A stretch of DNA of 64,000 nucleotides from Saprospiraceae bacterium. Its GTDB lineage: Bacteria; Bacteroidota; Bacteroidia; Chitinophagales; Saprospiraceae. Numbering within the stretch: the stretch's first letter is position 1; the number at the start of each line of letters is the position of its first letter. The notes under the pieces are model-generated. The model did not search any database. It saw only the letters and a list, made by a program, of their open reading frames with translations, and had not been told where the DNA came from. Of the stretch, positions 61,117 through 64,000 are shown piece after piece. The stretch is taken from the NCBI GenBank assembly GCA_028285545.1, contig JANQPA010000016.1, positions 1 through 64,000 of the forward strand, written 5' to 3'. Position numbers and translations under genes: made by a program.

Positions 61117-61575
61117 TTATCTTGGATAAAGTGATTCTACTCTCTCTTTTAATTCTAAATTAAATTTTTTATAAGCTGCCTTCATCTGATGTTTAGCAAG
61201 AAAATTCATGAATTTGCTGTGAGCACCATGAAACCCATCTTCCTGTTTAAAGAGTGTTGTCCCTTTTTCAGTAGCTTCAATGGAATAAATGTGGTGGTCT
61301 GTCATTCCGTGTGAATTAAGTTCGCCTGACCAGCCAAATATTTTACCATGTTCATAATCAGTTACAATATGAGTAAATTCCATTACACCACCCGTCAAAG
61401 GGTTTTTAAAATAAGCTGTTGAGATTTCTCCTTTCTTCAATTCATCTTCTTTTATCCCGATGAATGAACTACTCCATTCTTTGAGTTTGTTCCAGTCTGT
61501 CAACACACTCCAAACTTGTTCCGGAGTAGCATTTATTTCTATCTCAGTGAAAATGTTATTTGACCTGTCTTGCAT
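61117..61575 (-). CDS. SRPBCC family protein
   Basis: A 152-aa START/Bet v1-type protein with NNIFTEIEINATPEQVWSVLTDWNKLKEWSSSF and GVMEFTHIVTDYEHGKIFGWSGEL, the CoxG/polyketide-cyclase-like pattern. It begins 19 nt after the SDR gene on the same strand, so it probably shares its transcript. The ligand is unknown. Confidence 0.88.
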   Translation of the reverse strand: MQDRSNNIFTEIEINATPEQVWSVLTDWNKLKEWSSSFIGIKEDELKKGEISTAYFKNPLTGGVMEFTHIVTDYEHGKIFGWSGELNSHGMTDHHIYSIEATEKGTTLFKQEDGFHGAHSKFMNFLAKHQMKAAYKKFNLELKERVESLYPR

Positions 61576-61594
61576 AACTTTTGAATTAAAGGTT

Positions 61595-62422
61595 TTACTT
61601 AATCATTTGCCCTGGTAATATTTTATCTATAAAACCATCGCCCAACCAATCTTTCATAAAAACGGCAGCTATGGCATCCATATTTGGACGATAGCGCCTT
61701 TTAGGATTCTTATCAGTGGCAGCATGCAAAACAGCTTTTGCAATAGTATCTGGAGATGCGCCATTATCTATTCCCTTGCCCCATTTTTCTCTAAAAGTTT
61801 TCATCTGTTCGGCGTAATCAGCAGCGTCAGGATGTTTTTCACATTTTTCCAAATATGGGAAGCTGGCGTTATCAATATCAGTATTGATGTAGCCAGGTTC
61901 AATTAGTGATACGTTTATTCCAAAATCTTTTACTTCCATTCGCAGGCCATCTGCCACACCCTGCTGTGCAAATTTAGTTGCCGGATACCATGCTGCTCCT
62001 GGCATAGATACGTGTCCTGCAACTGAAGATGTAATGATAACACGCCCTGACCTCTGTTTTCTCATGTGCGGAAGAACGGCTTTGAAGGCTCTTGCATTTC
62101 CTATCACATTTACATCAAATTGATGCTTTATATCTTCAATGCTATGCAGTTCTACTGGACCTAATAGGCAAAATCCTGCATTGGCGAATAGGACATCGAT
62201 TTTACCATCGTTTTTTATTATGGTGTCAACGACATTTTGGACATCCTCATCTTTGGTGACATCGCAATAGATGACAACTGCTCCCAATTCTTCAAGGTCT
62301 TTCATTAAATGGGTTCTTCTGGCAGTTGCATACACTTTAAAGCCATTTTCTAATAATGTTTTAGCAGATGCATGACCAATTCCAGTTGAGGCTCCCGTTA
62401 TAAATACCGTCTTTTTACTCAT
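61595..62422 (-). CDS. Short-chain dehydrogenase/reductase
   Basis: A 275-aa classical SDR. The nucleotide-binding motif is VFITGASTGIGHASAKTLL (TGxxxGIG); NAG appears in LFANAGFC; the catalytic Ser (ITSSVAG), Tyr and Lys (WYPATKFAQQG: Y and K spaced YxxxK) follow. It oxidises or reduces an alcohol/ketone with NAD(P). The R in TARRT favours NADP. It is first in the SDR-SRPBCC(-AraC) run. Confidence 0.93.
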   Translation of the reverse strand: MSKKTVFITGASTGIGHASAKTLLENGFKVYATARRTHLMKDLEELGAVVIYCDVTKDEDVQNVVDTIIKNDGKIDVLFANAGFCLLGPVELHSIEDIKHQFDVNVIGNARAFKAVLPHMRKQRSGRVIITSSVAGHVSMPGAAWYPATKFAQQGVADGLRMEVKDFGINVSLIEPGYINTDIDNASFPYLEKCEKHPDAADYAEQMKTFREKWGKGIDNGASPDTIAKAVLHAATDKNPKRRYRPNMDAIAAVFMKDWLGDGFIDKILPGQMIK

Positions 62423-62541
62423 CTTTAATTGATTTAATGAATGAATTGCTTGTTATGATTCAAAGATGAATAGGTTTTGTATTTAATCCATAATACTAAT
62501 CTCTGTTTTCTGTATTCTTTTCTCTGATTTCACTTTTATAG

Positions 62542-62802
62542 TATGTAAATATAATTTCCTCCCTGAACCAGATTCCATTTTATTTCAGATCTTTCTACCC
62601 AATTTTTTCCCAAAATCAGAATCAGTTAGACAGTATATTACAAGCCTATCATTCGCAGCCAGATAATACCATAAAACTTCATACATTAAAAGAATTATTC
62701 CATAGTTATATAAACAATGACCTGGATAAAGCCAGAAAATATGCCCAGTGGCGTGTCGAATTTGAATTACACAAGAAACACGACAAACCCGGGTTTTATT
62801 AA
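62542..62802 (+). pseudogene. Remnant of a TPR sensor-kinase-like N-terminus
   Basis: A frame open from 62542 to TAA 62802 but without a start codon encodes NQNQLDSILQAYHSQPDN and ...LKELFHSYINNDLDKARKYAQWRVE. This is the pattern of a mature-protein N-terminus with TPR helices, as in Bacteroidota two-component sensor kinases (LDSLL...KALEYAKQAL). After the stop the same frame reads SRFEKYH, then another stop. The rest of the kinase is missing. The 62803-63171 stretch holds a repeat and no gene. Confidence 0.55.
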
Positions 62803-62837
62803 AGCCGATTTGAAAAATATCACTGAATTTGGGGAGG

Positions 62838-62865
62838 ACGTGTTTACGTGTTCAAGTGTTCACGT
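62838..62865. repeat. CGTGTTTACGTGTTCAAG repeat, CACG family
   Basis: ACGTGTTTACGTGTTCAAG plus GTGTTCACGT. The reverse complement of 2249-2265 shares GTGTAAACGTGTTCAAG with this. It lies between the kinase remnant and the cyclase gene. Confidence 0.5.
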
Positions 62866-63171
62866 TTAGGGGTTCAAATTATGAATGTATGGTTTTTGAT
62901 TGGAGCTTCTTTTCCACGCCAATTCCTCAGATTTATTATATTATTTTAAAATCATAACATCAGAAAATCTAAAATTGGCACATTTACAAATTTACACATC
63001 TACAAATCACCTCATTTCCCAATACCCTATTAAGTCAAATCATACTAAGCTTCCAATTAATTTGGGGATTAAGCTTAAAACAAAGCTTTGATTTTTAACA
63101 AATAATTGAAGTTTCAATCCATTCTTAAATCACTATTTTTTGGTATATTAGTGTAAAGAACCCGCCCCATC

Positions 63172-64000
63172 ATGGGATATAAACGCCGTCTTTCTGCCAT
63201 AATGTTCACCGATATTCAGGGATATACTCGCCTGATGCAGGAAAGTGAATCCAGAGGAGTAGACACCCGAGCTCAACATCGCTCTATTTTTGATCCTACC
63301 ACCGTTCAATATAATGGAACTATTATTCAGTATTATGGAGATGGAACTTTAAGTATTTTTGACAGCTGCGTGGATGCCGTAAAATGTGCCATTGAGATGC
63401 AATTGGCCTATCTCCGAGATCCTTCCATACCAGTTCGGATAGGAATACATGTTGGAGATATTTTACTAGGTGAAAAAGATATCATAGGTGATAGCGTTAA
63501 TCTGGCTGCCAGAGTTGAATCCTTAGGCGTTTCAGGAAGCGTTTTAATTTCCGACAAAGTATATGAGGAAATTAAAAACAAAGAAGGATTTCCGGTAAAA
63601 TCACTGGGTCAGTTTCATTTTAAAAATGACGCCAAGCCCAGAACCATTTACGCCCTGACCAATGAAGGATTGGTAATCCCCAGGCCTTTTGAAATGAAGG
63701 GCAAGTTGGAAAAGCCCCAAAAAAGGCCCTGGTTCAAAAAAGCCCTTCCCCTGGCCTTTAGCACATTAGGCCTGGTTTTATTAGGCATATTAGGCTTTAT
63801 TAGCCTCCTTTCTTCTGGGCAAAAAATTGATCGGGTAGCTGTATTGCCTTTTGAGAACCGCATAGAAATTGATGATCAAGAATATTTGGCAGATGGAATG
63901 CATGAAGAGTTGATTATTAAGCTGGCCCAAACGGGTTTAAAAGTGCGCCCCTATACCACCATGAAACAGTATGTGGGTACCACTAAAACCGCTCGCCAAA
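63172..64000 (+). CDS. Class III nucleotide cyclase, 3' end cut by window edge
   Basis: The open frame starts at ATG 63172 and continues past the window; 276 residues are visible. The cyclase domain has both metal Asp sites (IMFTDIQGYTRLM and IIQYYGDGTLSIF) and the Asn/Arg motif (IIGDSVNLAARVES). As in the 14910 protein the adenine-reading Lys is Gln (IIQYYGDG). A membrane helix (about 195-218) follows, then a FlgO/TolB-N-like start (RVAVLPFENRIEIDDQEYLADGMHEELI). It is a clear homolog of the gene at 14910 and is likely followed by TPR repeats beyond the window. Confidence 0.92.
   Translation, partial: MGYKRRLSAIMFTDIQGYTRLMQESESRGVDTRAQHRSIFDPTTVQYNGTIIQYYGDGTLSIFDSCVDAVKCAIEMQLAYLRDPSIPVRIGIHVGDILLGEKDIIGDSVNLAARVESLGVSGSVLISDKVYEEIKNKEGFPVKSLGQFHFKNDAKPRTIYALTNEGLVIPRPFEMKGKLEKPQKRPWFKKALPLAFSTLGLVLLGILGFISLLSSGQKIDRVAVLPFENRIEIDDQEYLADGMHEELIIKLAQTGLKVRPYTTMKQYVGTTKTARQ

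Overview
The window looks like a chromosomal segment of a low-GC member of the phylum Bacteroidota, most likely the Saprospiria side. The evidence is a PorP/SprF type IX secretion protein, a T9SS C-terminal sorting domain, a TonB-dependent receptor with a carboxypeptidase-regulatory N-domain followed by a DUF4249 lipoprotein, DUF6090 and DUF6580 proteins, LytTR and membrane-anchored AraC regulators, and class III cyclase-TPR proteins. The phylum is fairly certain; anything narrower is inference.

Layout. 0-10 kb: a membrane protein cut by the left edge, a secreted amidohydrolase, a TonB receptor/DUF4249 pair, an SRPBCC protein, a YebC regulator, an EreA/ChaN-like protein and a Na+/H+ antiporter. 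10-22 kb: a prolyl-oligopeptidase lipoprotein, a DJ-1/PfpI protein, a membrane LytTR regulator, a CPBP protease behind a cyclase-TPR protein, and a 1,200-residue helical-repeat protein. 21.6-26 kb (minus): C40 peptidase, membrane AraC regulator, TAP-type hydrolase and DUF2807 protein, probably one operon. 26-35 kb: a giant TolB-propeller/amidohydrolase, PorP, and a tightly overlapping minus-strand operon of cupin, GT4, GT2 and RibB. 35-43 kb: M1 peptidase, DUF6580 protein, PgpH-like HD phosphohydrolase, cobalamin adenosyltransferase, GatC plus an ABC ATPase, deoxynucleoside kinase and YggS. 43-56 kb: FG-GAP T9SS cargo, bile-acid:Na+ symporter family protein, K+ channel, a DUF433/DUF5615 toxin-antitoxin pair, a broken DUF1428 gene, a PQQ dehydrogenase-cytochrome c lipoprotein and SMC. 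56-64 kb: lipoprotein, tRNA-His, two Cys-nucleophile alpha/beta hydrolases coupled to an AraC regulator, a paralogous AraC regulator, an SRPBCC and an SDR gene, a sensor-kinase remnant, and a second cyclase gene cut by the right edge.

Most genes are ordinary. The most unusual feature is the intergenic DNA. Many spacers carry a locus-specific short-unit repeat (about 6-17 nt), often followed by its own reverse complement, so the spacer can fold into a long hairpin. Separate from these are a fold-back, MITE-like element at 34.7 kb, a 41-nt dispersed repeat found in two copies, and small triloop palindromes. Decayed or altered genes are also notable: a C40 peptidase without its catalytic cysteine, a RibB whose C-terminal GTP cyclohydrolase II half has lost its zinc cysteines, a DUF1428 gene with one in-frame TGA, a 51-codon stub of a DUF6090 gene, and a kinase remnant. 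All calls come from reading the sequence; no database search was run.
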